A DNA stretch of 64,000 nt from Methylobacterium sp. J-030. GTDB lineage: Bacteria; Pseudomonadota; Alphaproteobacteria; Rhizobiales; Beijerinckiaceae. Below are positions 27,648-38,079 of this stretch, in pieces. Location of the stretch: positions 1-64,000 of the forward strand of contig NZ_JAKSYM010000321.1 of the NCBI RefSeq assembly GCF_022829545.1, read 5' to 3'. The notes under the pieces are model-generated. The model did not search any database and was not told where the DNA came from. It saw only the letters and a program-made list of their open reading frames with translations. Made by a program: the position numbers and the translations under genes. Position 1 is the first letter of the stretch, and every line of letters begins with the position of its first letter.

Positions 27648-28088
27648 ATGGAATACCTGCACACCATGGTTCGGGTGGCCGATCTCGACCGGGCGCTCGC
27701 CTTCTACGTCGACACCTTCGGCTTGCAGGAGGTCCGCCGCGTCGAGAACGAGAAGGGCCGCTTCACCCTGGTGTTCCTGGCCGCCCCCGGTGACGCCGCG
27801 CGGGCCAAGGAGACGAAGTCGCCGCTCGTCGAGCTGACCTACAACTGGGATCCGGAGACCTATTCGGGCGGGCGCAATTTCGGGCACCTCGCCTATCAGG
27901 TCGACGACATCTACGCGTTCTGCGCCAGGCTCCGGGACAAGGGCGTGACCATCAACCGGCCGCCCCGCGACGGCTACATGGCCTTCGTGAAGTCGCCGGA
28001 CGGCATCTCGATCGAGATCCTCCAGAAGGGCGGCGCCAAGGAGCCGCAGGAGCCCTGGACCTCCATGGAGAACACCGGGACCTGGTAG
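27648..28088 (+). CDS. gloA: Lactoylglutathione lyase (glyoxalase I)
   Basis: A 146-residue metalloenzyme that converts the methylglyoxal-glutathione adduct to S-lactoylglutathione in the cytoplasm. It starts MEYLHTMVRVADLDRALAFYVD. Metal ligands are visible: His5, Glu in PLVELTYNWD, His in GHLAYQVDD and Glu in SIEILQKG. YSGGRNFGH is the usual substrate loop. Length is normal (about 135-150). ATG 27648 is preferred because family members start here. It is followed 41 bp later by the RNase P RNA gene. Confidence 0.95.
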   Translation: MEYLHTMVRVADLDRALAFYVDTFGLQEVRRVENEKGRFTLVFLAAPGDAARAKETKSPLVELTYNWDPETYSGGRNFGHLAYQVDDIYAFCARLRDKGVTINRPPRDGYMAFVKSPDGISIEILQKGGAKEPQEPWTSMENTGTW

Positions 28089-28129
28089 GCAGTCCTTGAC
28101 CCGGGAGGCGACCCGGGCGCATCTGCCCG

Positions 28130-28532
<403 letters not shown>

Positions 28533-28535
28533 CCC

Positions 28536-28936
28536 TCGAAAACCCTGCCGGTGTAAGCCTTTATCGCCGGGCCGCCGGCGCCCGCCCGGGATCGTGCAGG
28601 CGCGACGGATTTCCCGCGCGGTAAAAACCTCCGGTTAACCTTGCCGGGTTCAGATCGGTCCACGCGGCAGCGCCAAGCTTGTCCGTTGACGATCCTCCGA
28701 GGCCCATGATACCCGGCATCCTCCCGTCAACGGCGTGTATCGGATCGCCGGGCGCAACCTGCCTCGTTGCAGGGCCCGTCCGTGCGCGGCGTTTTGCGCA
28801 CGCCGCATCCGGTGCCGTTCCCGTCACGCGTGCCGCTTTCGAGCGGCCCGGCCCAGGGCACCATGAGACGCTTGAGCCGCTTCCGCGTCCGGAAACCCGG
28901 ACCGCGCCGCCAGCCCGCCGCCGCACCGAGGCGCGC
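28536..28936. other. Leader region of the dcw cluster
   Basis: These 401 bp between rnpB and rsmH presumably carry the main dcw promoter. mraZ, which often starts this cluster, is not present. A CtrA-like half site lies at 28635. A frame open from 28679 into rsmH shows no conserved-looking protein sequence and ATG 28937 fits rsmH better. No terminator hairpin for rnpB is obvious apart from a short C/G-rich stretch. Confidence 0.4.
28624..28642 (+). promoter_or_regulatory. Possible CtrA-type box upstream of rsmH
   Basis: AAAA, 7 nt (CCTCCGG), then TTAACCTT. The right half fits the CtrA half-site and the spacing is right, but the left half is weak. It lies about 300 bp upstream of the first dcw gene. 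This is the weakest of the five boxes reported. Confidence 0.3.
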
Positions 28937-29995
28937 ATGAGCCGGCGACCCTCGCCCGCGATATCGGCCCGGGGCGACCAGCTCTGCCCGTTCGAGCCGC
29001 ACATTCCCGTCCTGCTCGAGGACGTGGCGGCCGCGCTGCGAACGGCGGGCGGGCTCGGCATCGACGGCACGTTCGGCGCCGGCGGCTACACGCGCGCGCT
29101 GCTGGAGCGGGATCCGGACCTGCGGATCCTCGCCATCGACCGCGACCCGACCGCGATCGCGGCCGGGCAGCCCATGGTCGATGCGTTCGCCGGGCGCCTC
29201 CGGCTGGTCCCCGGCCGCTTCGGCGATCTCGACGGCCTCCTGGCGGAGGCGGGCGCGGGGCAGGCGGATCACGTGGTGCTCGATATCGGCGTCTCGTCGA
29301 TGCAGCTCGACACGCCGGAGCGCGGCTTCTCGTTCCGCCACGACGGCCCCCTCGACATGCGCATGGGCAGGGACGGCCCGAGCGCCGCCGATCTCGTGAA
29401 CGAGGCCGATGAGACGGTGCTGGCCGACATCATCTACCATTACGGCGAGGAGCGACGCTCCCGCGCGGTCGCGCGGGCGATCCACGAGGCCCGCCGCCGC
29501 GGTCGGATCGAGACCACCGCCCAGCTCGCCGAGCTGGTCGCCGGTGTCGTCCGGGCCGAGCCCGGGAGCCACATCCACCCGGCGACGCGGACCTTCCAGG
29601 GCCTGCGGATCGCCGTCAACGACGAACTCGGCGAGTTGGTGCGGGCTCTGCACGCCGCCGAGCGGGTGCTCCGGCCCGGCGGCCGCCTGGCCGTCGTGAC
29701 GTTCCATTCGCTCGAAGATCGGATCGTCAAGCAGTTCTTCGCCGCCCGCAGCGGCCGCGCCGGGCACGGCTCGCGCCACCTTCCGGGCGCGACCGTCGAA
29801 GCCGCGCGCAGCTTCAGCCTCGTGACCAAGGGGCCGGTCCTGCCGGGCGAGGCCGAGACCGCGCGCAACCCCCGTGCCCGCTCGGCCAAGCTGCGCGCCG
29901 CCGAACGCACCGAGTCCGAGGTGCCGGAGCCGCTGGCGGCGCTCACCGCGCTCGCGAGCCTCCCCGAAGCCGCCCGCGGGGGCCACCGCCGATGA
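28937..29995 (+). CDS. rsmH: 16S rRNA (cytosine1402-N4)-methyltransferase RsmH
   Basis: A 352-residue SAM-dependent enzyme (MraW) that methylates C1402 in the ribosomal decoding site. First gene of the dcw cluster. Motifs: [16 protein letters not shown]-binding [49 protein letters not shown], and C-terminal [16 protein letters not shown]. Length is slightly above the usual 310-320, owing to a C-terminal Ala/Arg tail. Its stop overlaps the ftsL start (ATGA). Confidence 0.96.
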   Translation: MSRRPSPAISARGDQLCPFEPHIPVLLEDVAAALRTAGGLGIDGTFGAGGYTRALLERDPDLRILAIDRDPTAIAAGQPMVDAFAGRLRLVPGRFGDLDGLLAEAGAGQADHVVLDIGVSSMQLDTPERGFSFRHDGPLDMRMGRDGPSAADLVNEADETVLADIIYHYGEERRSRAVARAIHEARRRGRIETTAQLAELVAGVVRAEPGSHIHPATRTFQGLRIAVNDELGELVRALHAAERVLRPGGRLAVVTFHSLEDRIVKQFFAARSGRAGHGSRHLPGATVEAARSFSLVTKGPVLPGEAETARNPRARSAKLRAAERTESEVPEPLAALTALASLPEAARGGHRR

Positions 29996-30405
29996 CCCGC
30001 CTCCTCAACCTGCTGGCGGTGGTCGGGCTCGTGGCCTCGGCGATCTACGCCTACTCGATCAAGTACGACACGCTCTATCAGGGCGGTCAGGTCTCCAAGC
30101 TGCAGACGGCCCTGCACAAGGAGCGGCAGGCCATCGCGGTGCTGCGCGCCGAGTGGCAGCTCCTGACCCGGCCGGATCGGCTGCAGGCGGCGGTCGACAA
30201 GCACCTCGCCCTGGAGCCGATCGGCACAGCGCACCTCGCGCGCCTCTCGGACCTGCCCGTCCGGCAGGAGCGCGGCGACGAGATCGGCCGGCTGCTCGCC
30301 GCGACCGCGACCCCCAAGGACAAGGGCGGACCCGAGCCGCGCACCACCGGCGCGATCACCCGCACCGTGACCACGACCCGCACCCCGACGACGGCTTCGA
30401 GGTAG
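29992..30405 (+). CDS. ftsL: Cell division protein FtsL
   Basis: A 137-residue bitopic inner-membrane protein of the FtsQLB divisome subcomplex. It has one N-terminal membrane helix ([20 protein letters not shown]), then a periplasmic coiled coil ([32 protein letters not shown]). The C-terminal Thr/Pro/Arg tail is not conserved. Identity rests on size, topology and position between rsmH and ftsI. Start overlaps the rsmH stop by 4 nt. Confidence 0.9.
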   Translation: MTRLLNLLAVVGLVASAIYAYSIKYDTLYQGGQVSKLQTALHKERQAIAVLRAEWQLLTRPDRLQAAVDKHLALEPIGTAHLARLSDLPVRQERGDEIGRLLAATATPKDKGGPEPRTTGAITRTVTTTRTPTTASR

Positions 30406-30411
30406 TCACCC

Positions 30412-32316
30412 GTGTCCGAAGGCACCGATCAGATTCCAGACGCGTTCGGCGCGGCGCCGGCGACCGAGCCCGAGATCTCGGAGCACGAGGCCGCGCTGCT
30501 CGAAGCCGCCGCTTTGGCCCATGCCGCGACCGCCCCGCGCCCGATCCCCGAGGAGGCGCTGCCGCCGGAGCAGCGGGCCGACCGCGCCAAGGCGCTCCTG
30601 CGCAGCATGTTCCGGCTCGCCATCGAACGCTCGCACATGCGCGTGGCGCTCGTCGGGCTGGTCTTCGTCGGGGTGTTCGGGACGATCTCGACCAAGCTCC
30701 TGATGATGGCGATCTTCGGCGAACCGCCGAGCCAGGAGCACCGGGTGGCGGCGGCGTCCTCCACGGCCTTCCGGCCCGATATCGTCGACCGCAACGGCGA
30801 GATCCTGGCGACCGACATCCGCACGGTCTCGGTCTTCGCCGAGCCGGGCAACATTTACGACAAGGACGAGGCGGTCGAGCTGCTCACCGCCGTCCTGCCG
30901 GAACTCAACGCCTCGGAGCTGCGCGCCAAACTGTCCTCGCGAAAAGGCCGCAGCGGCGCGGGCTTCGTCTGGGTGAAGCGCGAGCTGACTCCGAAGCAGC
31001 AGGCCGAGGTCCACCGGCTCGGCATCCCGGGCATCGGCTTCCTGCCCGATCACAAGCGGGTCTACCCGAACGGCGTCGCGGCCGCCCACATCCTGGGCGC
31101 CACGAACCTCGACGGCGTCGGCATCGCCGGCATGGAGAAGTACATCGACTCCACCGGCCTCCAGGCGCTCAACAGCTTCGGGCTGATCGCGAAGCAGGCC
31201 GATCTGAAGCCAGTCCAGCTCTCGATCGACCTGCGCGCCCAGTTCGCCGTGCGCGACGAGCTCGCCTGGGGCATCGATCACTTCAAGGCCAAGGCCGGCG
31301 CCTCGATGATCCTCGACGTGAAGACCGGCGAGGTCATCGCCCTGGTCTCGATGCCGGACTTCGACCCGAACGACCCGAAGGACGCGCTCTCGCCCGACCG
31401 CATCAACCGCATGAATGTCGGCGTCTACGAGATGGGCTCGACCTTCAAGGCGATGACCCTCGCCATGGCGCTCGAGTCCGGCAAGTACAACGTCAACTCG
31501 ACCTTCGACACCCGCGGCGGCGTGCTGAACTGGGGCCGTCAGAAGATCCACGAGTATCACGGCACCAACCGCGTCATCACCATGCCGGAGGTGTTCACCC
31601 ACTCCTCCAACATCGGCTCGGCCAAGATGGCGCTCGGCGTCGGCGTGCCCGGCCACAAGGCCTTCCTGAAGAAGATGGGCCTGCTCGACCGCCTGCGCAC
31701 CGAACTGCCGGAGAGCGCCGCCCCGATCGTCCCGTCCCGCTGGAGCGAGATCAACACGATCACCATCGCGTTCGGTCACGGCATCGCGGTGGCGCCGATC
31801 CAGGCGGCGATGGCCGTGGCGGCCATCGCCAATGGCGGCGACCTGATCACCCCGACCTTCCTCAAGGCGAATCCCGACGACAAGGCACGGTCCACCCACG
31901 TCCTGTCGGCCCAGACCTCCGAGGCGATGCGCTACATCATGCGGCTCAACGCCTCCGAGGGCTCGGCCAAGAAGGCGGCGATCCCGTACTATTTCGTCGG
32001 CGGCAAGACCGGCACGGCCGAGAAGGTGATCGGCGGCCGCTACATCCACAACCGGCTGTTCACGACCTTCATGGCAGCGGCGCCCATGAACGACCCGAAA
32101 TACCTGTTCGTCACCATCATGGACGAGCCGCAGGGCCTGCCGGAATCCGGCGGCTACGCCACGGCGGCCTGGAACGCCGGCGTCGTCACCGGAAAGGTGA
32201 TCGAGCGGGTGGCGCCGATCCTCGGCCTGCCGCCGCAATTCGAGCCGCCGGTGCGGCCGTTCCCGCAGATGGTCAAGCTCAACGCCTACCACATCAACCA
32301 GCTCGGCGGCCCGTGA
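30412..32316 (+). CDS. ftsI: Septum-specific peptidoglycan transpeptidase FtsI (PBP3)
   Basis: A 634-residue class B penicillin-binding protein cross-linking septal peptidoglycan. GTG start at 30412. A long acidic/Ala-rich cytoplasmic N-tail of about 75 residues precedes the membrane anchor (MRVALVGLVFVGVFGTISTKLL). The dimerisation domain follows (RPDIVDRNGEILATDIRT). Catalytic motifs: Ser in MGSTFKAMT (SxxK), SSNIGS (SxN) and GGKTGTAEK (KTG). It ends with TM-free HINQLGG. It is 6 nt after ftsL and 10 nt before murE. Confidence 0.96.
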   Translation: MSEGTDQIPDAFGAAPATEPEISEHEAALLEAAALAHAATAPRPIPEEALPPEQRADRAKALLRSMFRLAIERSHMRVALVGLVFVGVFGTISTKLLMMAIFGEPPSQEHRVAAASSTAFRPDIVDRNGEILATDIRTVSVFAEPGNIYDKDEAVELLTAVLPELNASELRAKLSSRKGRSGAGFVWVKRELTPKQQAEVHRLGIPGIGFLPDHKRVYPNGVAAAHILGATNLDGVGIAGMEKYIDSTGLQALNSFGLIAKQADLKPVQLSIDLRAQFAVRDELAWGIDHFKAKAGASMILDVKTGEVIALVSMPDFDPNDPKDALSPDRINRMNVGVYEMGSTFKAMTLAMALESGKYNVNSTFDTRGGVLNWGRQKIHEYHGTNRVITMPEVFTHSSNIGSAKMALGVGVPGHKAFLKKMGLLDRLRTELPESAAPIVPSRWSEINTITIAFGHGIAVAPIQAAMAVAAIANGGDLITPTFLKANPDDKARSTHVLSAQTSEAMRYIMRLNASEGSAKKAAIPYYFVGGKTGTAEKVIGGRYIHNRLFTTFMAAAPMNDPKYLFVTIMDEPQGLPESGGYATAAWNAGVVTGKVIERVAPILGLPPQFEPPVRPFPQMVKLNAYHINQLGGP

Positions 32317-32326
32317 GGGGGGTGGC

Positions 32327-33787
32327 ATGACGGCCCGGCTCGCCGATCTTATCGCCGAGGCGTCCGGCGCGGCCGCCGATCTGGCGGTGACCGGCCTGAC
32401 GGCCGACAGCCGGCAGGTCGCCACCGGCACCCTGTTCGTGGCCGTGCCGGGCACGAAGGCCGACGGGCGCCGCTTCGCCGCCCAGGCGGCCAATCGCGGC
32501 GCCGTGGCGGTGGCCGGGGAGGGCGCGCGCCCGGCCGATCTGCCGGAGGCGGTCGCCTGGATCGCCGTGGCGGATGCCAGACGCACGCTCGCGCTCGCCG
32601 CCGCGCGGTTCGCCGGGGCGCAGCCGGAAACCGTCGTCGCGGTGACCGGCACCGCGGGCAAGAGTTCCGTCGCGGACTTCGTCCGCCAGATCCTGGCGCA
32701 GATCGGCCGCGACGCCGCGAGCCTGGGCACCGTCGGCATCGTGACCAACCGCGGCGCGCAGTACGGCTCGCTCACCACGCCGGATCCCGTGACGCTGCAC
32801 GAGACCCTGGCGCGGCTCGCCCACGAGGGCGTCACCGACCTCGCCATGGAGGCGTCCTCCCACGGGATCGAGCAGCGCCGCCTCGACGGGGTGCGGCTCG
32901 ATGCGGCGGGCTTCACCAATCTCGGCCGGGACCACCTCGATTATCACGCGAGCATCGAGGACTATCTCGCGGCCAAGCTGAGGCTTTTTACCGATCTGCT
33001 GCCGCCGGGCTGCCCGGCCGTCGTGAACGCCGACGGCGCCTATGCCGACCGCGTGATCGCCGTCGCCGAGGGCGCCGGGCGACCCGTGCGCACGGTCGGG
33101 CGTGCCGGCCGGGACCTGCGGGTCGAGTCCGTCCGGACGGAGGGCTTCGCCCAGGCGGTCCGGCTCGTGGAGGGCCCGCGCTCCCGCACGCTGCGCCTGC
33201 CCCTCGTCGGCGAGTTCCAGGTGGAGAACGCCCTGGTGGCGGCCGGCCTCGCGCTCGCGACCCCGGCGGGCGCGGCCGATCCGGACGGCGTCTTCGCGGC
33301 GCTCGATCACCTCACCGGCGTGCCGGGCCGCATGGAGCGGGTCGGAGAGGCACGGGGCGGGCTCTGCCTCGTGGACTACGCCCACAAGCCCGAGGCTCTG
33401 GAGAGCGTACTGACCGCCCTGCGGCCATTCGCGTCGGGCCGGCTGATGGTGGTGTTCGGCTGCGGCGGCGACCGCGACCGGGGCAAGCGCCCGCTGATGG
33501 GCGCCATCGCGCAGCGCCTCGCCGACACGGTCATCGTCACCGACGACAACCCGCGCACCGAGGAGCCCGCGTCGATCCGCCAGGCGATCCTGGCCGCGGC
33601 GCCGGGCGCCGAGGAGATCGGCGACCGGGAAGCGGCGATCCGCGCGGCCGTCGGCCGCCTCGGGCCGGGCGACGTGCTGGTGGTGGCCGGCAAGGGTCAT
33701 GAAACCGGCCAGATCGTGGGAGATCGCACCCTGCCGTTCTCGGACCACGCCGTGTTGCGTGCCGCCATCGCCGATGCGGCCGCCTGA
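32327..33787 (+). CDS. murE: UDP-MurNAc-tripeptide ligase MurE (meso-DAP adding)
   Basis: A 486-residue ATP-dependent cytoplasmic ligase adding meso-diaminopimelate to UDP-MurNAc-Ala-Glu. It has the N-terminal UDP-binding domain (TADSRQVATGTLFVAVPG), the P-loop GTAGKSS, AMEASSHGIEQRR, and the C-terminal motif DDNPRTEEP. The DNPR residues select meso-DAP over lysine. Length is normal (about 480-500). It precedes murF by 18 nt. Confidence 0.97.
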   Translation: MTARLADLIAEASGAAADLAVTGLTADSRQVATGTLFVAVPGTKADGRRFAAQAANRGAVAVAGEGARPADLPEAVAWIAVADARRTLALAAARFAGAQPETVVAVTGTAGKSSVADFVRQILAQIGRDAASLGTVGIVTNRGAQYGSLTTPDPVTLHETLARLAHEGVTDLAMEASSHGIEQRRLDGVRLDAAGFTNLGRDHLDYHASIEDYLAAKLRLFTDLLPPGCPAVVNADGAYADRVIAVAEGAGRPVRTVGRAGRDLRVESVRTEGFAQAVRLVEGPRSRTLRLPLVGEFQVENALVAAGLALATPAGAADPDGVFAALDHLTGVPGRMERVGEARGGLCLVDYAHKPEALESVLTALRPFASGRLMVVFGCGGDRDRGKRPLMGAIAQRLADTVIVTDDNPRTEEPASIRQAILAAAPGAEEIGDREAAIRAAVGRLGPGDVLVVAGKGHETGQIVGDRTLPFSDHAVLRAAIADAAA

Positions 33788-33805
33788 CGGCCACGGGGGT
33801 TGACC

Positions 33806-35257
33806 ATGACCGCACTCTGGACCCGCGCGGCGCTCGAAGCCGCCACCGGCGGCCGCCTGATCGGCGACGGACGCGCTATCGGCGGCGCCTCGATCGACAC
33901 CCGCACGCTTCAGACCGGCGACCTGTTCTTCGCCATCCGGGGCGAGGCGCGCGACGGCCACGACTTCGTCGCCGACGCCCTCGGGCGCGGAGCCGGGGCC
34001 GCGGTGGTGCGCCAGGATCGCGCCGACGCCCTTTCGGCCCACGGCCCCGTGCTGGCGGTTCCGGAGGCGGGTGAGGATCCGGTGCTGACGGCGATGATCC
34101 GCCTCGGTGCGGCCGCCCGCGCCCGGACCGACGCCCAGGTAGTCGCCGTGACGGGCTCCGTCGGCAAGACCGGCACCAAGGAGGCTCTGCGTCACGTCCT
34201 GTCGGAACAGGGCGAGACCCACGCCTCGGCGGCGTCCTACAACAACCATTGGGGCGTGCCGCTGACGCTCGCCCGGATGCCTGCTTCGACGCGCTACGGC
34301 GTCTTCGAGATCGGCATGAACCACGGCGGCGAGATCGTGCCGCTCACCGCCCAGGTCCGGCCCGACATCGCGCTGATCACCACGGTGGAGCCGGTCCACA
34401 TCGAGCATTTCGCCTCCCTCGCGGCCATCGCGGACGCCAAGGGCGAGATCTTTTCCGGGCTCCAGCCCGGGGGCGTCGCCATCGTCAACCGCGACGGCCC
34501 GCATTTCGACCGCCTCGTCGCCCACGCCCGGGCCTCCCGGGCCGGCCGGATCGTCAACTTCGGCGAGCACCCGGAAGCCGATGTCCGCGCCCAGCGGATC
34601 GTGCTGCGCCCCGACCTGTCGGTGGTCGACGCGGTGGTGATGGGCGCACCCGTCACCTACAAGCTCGGCACCGCCGGGCGGCATACTGCGTTGAACTCGC
34701 TCGGCGTCATGGCGGTGATCCACGTGCTCGGTGCCGACCTCGCCCGGGCCGCGCTGTCGCTCGGCACGCTGTCCCCGCCCGTCGGCCGCGGGGCGCGCAC
34801 CGCCCTGGAGATCGACGGCGGCACCGCTTACCTCGTCGATGAGAGCTACAACGCCAACCCCGCCTCGGTCCGCGCCGCGTTGGCGACGCTCGCCGGCATC
34901 GAGACCGGCCCGCGCGGGCGGCGCATCGCGGTGATCGGCGACATGCTGGAACTCGGCGCCGCCGCCCCCGACCTCCACCGCGGCCTCAGCGAGGCGATCG
35001 AGGCGGCCCATATCGACCTCGTCTTCACGGCCGGTCCTTTGACGCGCCACCTGTTCGAGGCCCTGCCGGTGAGCCGCCGCGGGGGCGTGGCCGACGCCGC
35101 CGCCGACCTGATCGAGCCGCTCGCGCGGATCCTGCGCCCCGGCGACGCCGTGATGATCAAGGGATCGAACGGCAGCCGCATGGGCCGGATTGTCGAGGCG
35201 CTGAAAGCCCGCTACGCGATCGACCCGGCGCGGCGCGCCCTCGCGACGGCCCCGTGA
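33806..35257 (+). CDS. murF: UDP-MurNAc-tripeptide:D-Ala-D-Ala ligase MurF
   Basis: A 483-residue ATP-dependent ligase that completes the UDP-MurNAc-pentapeptide. Motifs: SIDTRTLQTGDLFFAIRGEARDGHDF, P-loop TGSVGKTGTKEAL, ASYNNHWGVPLTLAR, EIGMNHGGEI, YNANPASVRAAL and VIGDMLELG. A TTG start 6 nt upstream is possible, but ATG 33806 is closer to family starts. It is followed 88 bp later by mraY. Confidence 0.97.
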   Translation: MTALWTRAALEAATGGRLIGDGRAIGGASIDTRTLQTGDLFFAIRGEARDGHDFVADALGRGAGAAVVRQDRADALSAHGPVLAVPEAGEDPVLTAMIRLGAAARARTDAQVVAVTGSVGKTGTKEALRHVLSEQGETHASAASYNNHWGVPLTLARMPASTRYGVFEIGMNHGGEIVPLTAQVRPDIALITTVEPVHIEHFASLAAIADAKGEIFSGLQPGGVAIVNRDGPHFDRLVAHARASRAGRIVNFGEHPEADVRAQRIVLRPDLSVVDAVVMGAPVTYKLGTAGRHTALNSLGVMAVIHVLGADLARAALSLGTLSPPVGRGARTALEIDGGTAYLVDESYNANPASVRAALATLAGIETGPRGRRIAVIGDMLELGAAAPDLHRGLSEAIEAAHIDLVFTAGPLTRHLFEALPVSRRGGVADAAADLIEPLARILRPGDAVMIKGSNGSRMGRIVEALKARYAIDPARRALATAP

Positions 35258-35345
35258 TCGCTGCATGACCGATGCGGCCGAGCGTCCCGGACGGTCGGCG
35301 CCGCTTCCCGAAACCCCCGCCTGAACGAAGGGGCCGAGCGCCCGG

Positions 35346-36431
35346 ATGCTGTACCTTCTCTCGGAGCTGAGCGGCACCTTCACGCCGCTGAACGTGTTCC
35401 GCTACATCACCTTCCGCACCGGCGGCGCGCTGTTCACGGCGGGGCTGTTCGTGTTCTGGTTCGGTCCCTGGATCATCTCGCTGCTGCGCATCCGCCAGGG
35501 CAAGGGCCAGCCGATCCGCGAGGACGGGCCGCAGACCCACCTGCTGACCAAGCGCGGCACCCCGACCATGGGCGGGTTGATGATCCTGGCCGGCTCCGTC
35601 GTGGCGATCCTGCTCTGGGCCAATCCACGCAACCATTACGTGTGGATCACGCTGACCGTGACCCTCGGCTTCGGGGCGATCGGCTTCTACGACGACTACC
35701 TCAAGGTGACGAAGCAATCGCACAAGGGATTCTCGGGCAAGTTCCGGCTGGCCCTTGAGGCGGGGATCGCCCTGGCGGCCTGCGCGACGGTCGCGGTCTA
35801 TTCCCCCCTCTCGCTGCAGAACCAGCTCGCCTTCCCGGTGTTCAAGGACGCGCTGCTGAACCTCGGCTGGTTCTATCCGCTGTTCGGCGCCTTCGTGATC
35901 GTGGGCGCCGGCAATTCCGTGAACATGACCGACGGGCTCGACGGCCTCGCCATCGTGCCGGTGATGATCGCCTGCGGCACCTTCGGGTTCATCGCCTACC
36001 TCGTCGGCAACTCCTTCACGGCGAGCTATCTTCAGGTGAACTACGTCCGCGACACCGGCGAACTGGCCGTGGTCTGCGGCGCGGTGATCGGGGCGGGCCT
36101 CGGCTTCCTGTGGTTCAACGCGCCGCCGGCCCAGATCTTCATGGGCGATACCGGCTCGCTCGCGCTCGGCGGCCTGCTCGGCACGATCGCCGTGGCGACC
36201 AAGCACGAGATCGTCCTGGCGATCGTCGGCGGCCTGTTCGTGCTGGAGATGATGTCGGTGATCATCCAGGTCGCCTCGTTCAAGCTGACGGGGAAGCGCG
36301 TCTTCCGCATGGCGCCGATCCACCACCATTTCGAGCAGAAGGGCTGGAAGGAGCCGCAGGTGGTGATCCGGTTCTGGATCATCGCGGTGATCCTGGCGAT
36401 GGCAGGGTTGGCGACGCTGAAGCTGCGCTGA
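35346..36431 (+). CDS. mraY: Phospho-MurNAc-pentapeptide translocase MraY
   Basis: A 361-residue polytopic inner-membrane enzyme with about ten helices. It transfers phospho-MurNAc-pentapeptide to undecaprenyl phosphate, giving lipid I. Signature motifs: [18 protein letters not shown] (catalytic Asp pair), [22 protein letters not shown] and MAPIHHHFE. Length matches the family (360). A repeat element follows before murD. Confidence 0.97.
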   Translation: MLYLLSELSGTFTPLNVFRYITFRTGGALFTAGLFVFWFGPWIISLLRIRQGKGQPIREDGPQTHLLTKRGTPTMGGLMILAGSVVAILLWANPRNHYVWITLTVTLGFGAIGFYDDYLKVTKQSHKGFSGKFRLALEAGIALAACATVAVYSPLSLQNQLAFPVFKDALLNLGWFYPLFGAFVIVGAGNSVNMTDGLDGLAIVPVMIACGTFGFIAYLVGNSFTASYLQVNYVRDTGELAVVCGAVIGAGLGFLWFNAPPAQIFMGDTGSLALGGLLGTIAVATKHEIVLAIVGGLFVLEMMSVIIQVASFKLTGKRVFRMAPIHHHFEQKGWKEPQVVIRFWIIAVILAMAGLATLKLR

Positions 36432-36475
36432 AAAAGTGTGATACAGTCGCGTCTTAAGCGGCCAGTCCCAGTCTA

Positions 36476-36592
36476 GCCCTCATCCTGAGGTGCCGGAGCG
36501 GAGCAGAGGCCTCGAAGGAGCCCTCCAGCTGGCCAAGCGATCCCTGGAGCCCTCCTTCGAGGCCCGATTCGCGGGCACTCCAGGATGAGGGC
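36476..36592. repeat. Palindromic repeat element, family A, copy 2
   Basis: 117 bp inside the dcw cluster between mraY and murD. Tips are near-perfect inverted repeats: GCCCTCATCCTGAGG at the left and the complementary CAGGATGAGGGC at the right. Inside are GAGGCCTCGAAGGAG and CTCCTTCGAGGC, as in copy 1 at 14851-14970. It would form a long cruciform or RNA hairpin and may lower downstream transcription or protect mRNA. Confidence 0.8.
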
Positions 36593-36637
36593 GCAGGTGG
36601 GATCGGCCGGATTGGGTTGCCGCATCCAGAGTTCCGC

Positions 36638-38002
36638 ATGACACCTGTCACCGTTTTCCAGGATAAGACCGTCGCCCTGTTCGGCCTCGGCGGCTCCGGC
36701 CTCGCCACGGCGCTGGCGTTGAAGGCGGGCGGTGCGGAGGTGCGGGCCTGGGACGACAGCGCCGACAGCCGCGTCCGTGCGCAGGAAGCCGGAGTCGGTA
36801 TCGAGGATCTGCGCCAGTCCGACTGGTCGGGCTTCTCCGCCCTTGTGCTGAGCCCCGGCGTGCCGCTCACTCACCCGGAGCCGCATTGGAGCGTCCGCCG
36901 CGCCAGAGAGGCCGGGATCGAGATCATCGGCGACATCGAGCTGTTCTGCCGGCAGCGCCGGGCGGAGGCGCCGGAGGCGCCGTTCGTGGCGATCACCGGG
37001 ACCAACGGCAAATCGACCACCACGGCGCTCATCGCCCACGTCCTCGCCCAAGCCGGACGCGACGTGCAGATGGGCGGCAATATCGGCACCGCGATCCTGT
37101 CGCTGGAGCCGCCTTCGGCCGAACGCGTCCACGTGATCGAGATGTCGTCCTTCCAGATCGACCTGACGCCGGGCCTCGACCCAAGCGTCGGCGTCCTGAT
37201 GAACATCACCCCCGACCATCTCGACCGCCACGGCACGATGGAGCAGTACGCCGCCATCAAGGAGCGGCTGATCCGCGGTTCGGGCCTTGCGGTGGTCGGC
37301 ATCGACGACGCGCCGAGCCGCGCCATCGCCGATCGGCGCGGCACCAACCTCGTGCGGGTGCATGTGCCCCACGGCGAGGTGCTCGCCACCGACGCGCTGA
37401 CGGTGCGGGACGGCATCGTCCGCGATCCGGACGGCACGACGCTCGCCGACGTCAACGGAATCGGCTCCCTGCGCGGCGCCCATAACTGGCAGAACGCGGC
37501 CGTCGCCGTGGCGGTGGCCCGGGCGTTGGGCCTCTCGGGCGAAGAGATCCAGGCCGGGCTGAGTTCCTTCCCCGGCCTGCCGCACCGGATGGAGGAGGTC
37601 GGGCGGCGCGGCCCCGTGCTGTTCGTCAACGATTCGAAGGCGACCAACGCGGATTCCACCGAGAAGGCGCTCCTGGCCTTCCGGGACATTCATTGGATCC
37701 TCGGCGGCAAGGCCAAGGACGGCGGCATCTTCCCGCTGGTGCCGTATTTCGAGCGGGTCGCCCACGCCTACCTGATCGGGGGGGCCTCGGACGCCTTCGC
37801 GGCGACCCTGGAGGGCGCCGTGCCCTACACCCGCTGCGAGACGCTGGACGTGGCGGTCCCGAAGGCCGCCGAGAACGCCGCCGCCTCGGGCGCCCCCGAG
37901 CCGGTGGTGCTGCTCTCGCCGGCCTGCGCCTCCTACGACCAGTTCCCGAATTTCGAGGTGCGCGGCAACCGCTTCCGCGAATTGGTCCAGGCGCTGCCCT
38001 GA
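36638..38002 (+). CDS. murD: UDP-MurNAc-L-Ala:D-Glu ligase MurD
   Basis: A 454-residue ATP-dependent ligase adding D-glutamate. N-terminal Rossmann part [17 protein letters not shown], then [13 protein letters not shown]-loop [55 protein letters not shown] and the C-terminal [23 protein letters not shown] 36638 ([16 protein letters not shown]) is preferred to an in-frame ATG at 36617. The stop at 38002 is followed at once by a repeat, and the next same-strand gene is only at 39810. Confidence 0.97.
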   Translation: MTPVTVFQDKTVALFGLGGSGLATALALKAGGAEVRAWDDSADSRVRAQEAGVGIEDLRQSDWSGFSALVLSPGVPLTHPEPHWSVRRAREAGIEIIGDIELFCRQRRAEAPEAPFVAITGTNGKSTTTALIAHVLAQAGRDVQMGGNIGTAILSLEPPSAERVHVIEMSSFQIDLTPGLDPSVGVLMNITPDHLDRHGTMEQYAAIKERLIRGSGLAVVGIDDAPSRAIADRRGTNLVRVHVPHGEVLATDALTVRDGIVRDPDGTTLADVNGIGSLRGAHNWQNAAVAVAVARALGLSGEEIQAGLSSFPGLPHRMEEVGRRGPVLFVNDSKATNADSTEKALLAFRDIHWILGGKAKDGGIFPLVPYFERVAHAYLIGGASDAFAATLEGAVPYTRCETLDVAVPKAAENAAASGAPEPVVLLSPACASYDQFPNFEVRGNRFRELVQALP

Positions 38003-38066
38003 GACGTTCGTTCACCAGGGCTCCGCCCTGGACCCGCGACAGGTCTCGACCGTCCGAAACCCTGAA
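38000..38066. repeat. Repeat family B, copy 1 (short)
   Basis: It begins at the murD stop with GAGACGTTCG, then CCAGGGCTCCGCCCTGG (hairpin), then GACCCGCGACAGGTCTCGACCGTCCGAAACCC. The same sequence block occurs at 53216-53276 and, inverted, at 61622-61667. It may end the murD transcript against the convergent chemoreceptor gene. Confidence 0.75.
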
Positions 38067-38079
38067 CGATGCGTCCGCC

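Noticed and set aside
32294-35383. A 1029-codon minus-strand frame over murE-murF
   Set aside because: Antisense to two genes with complete family motifs; Asp/Arg/Gly-rich, typical for mirror frames in GC-rich DNA.
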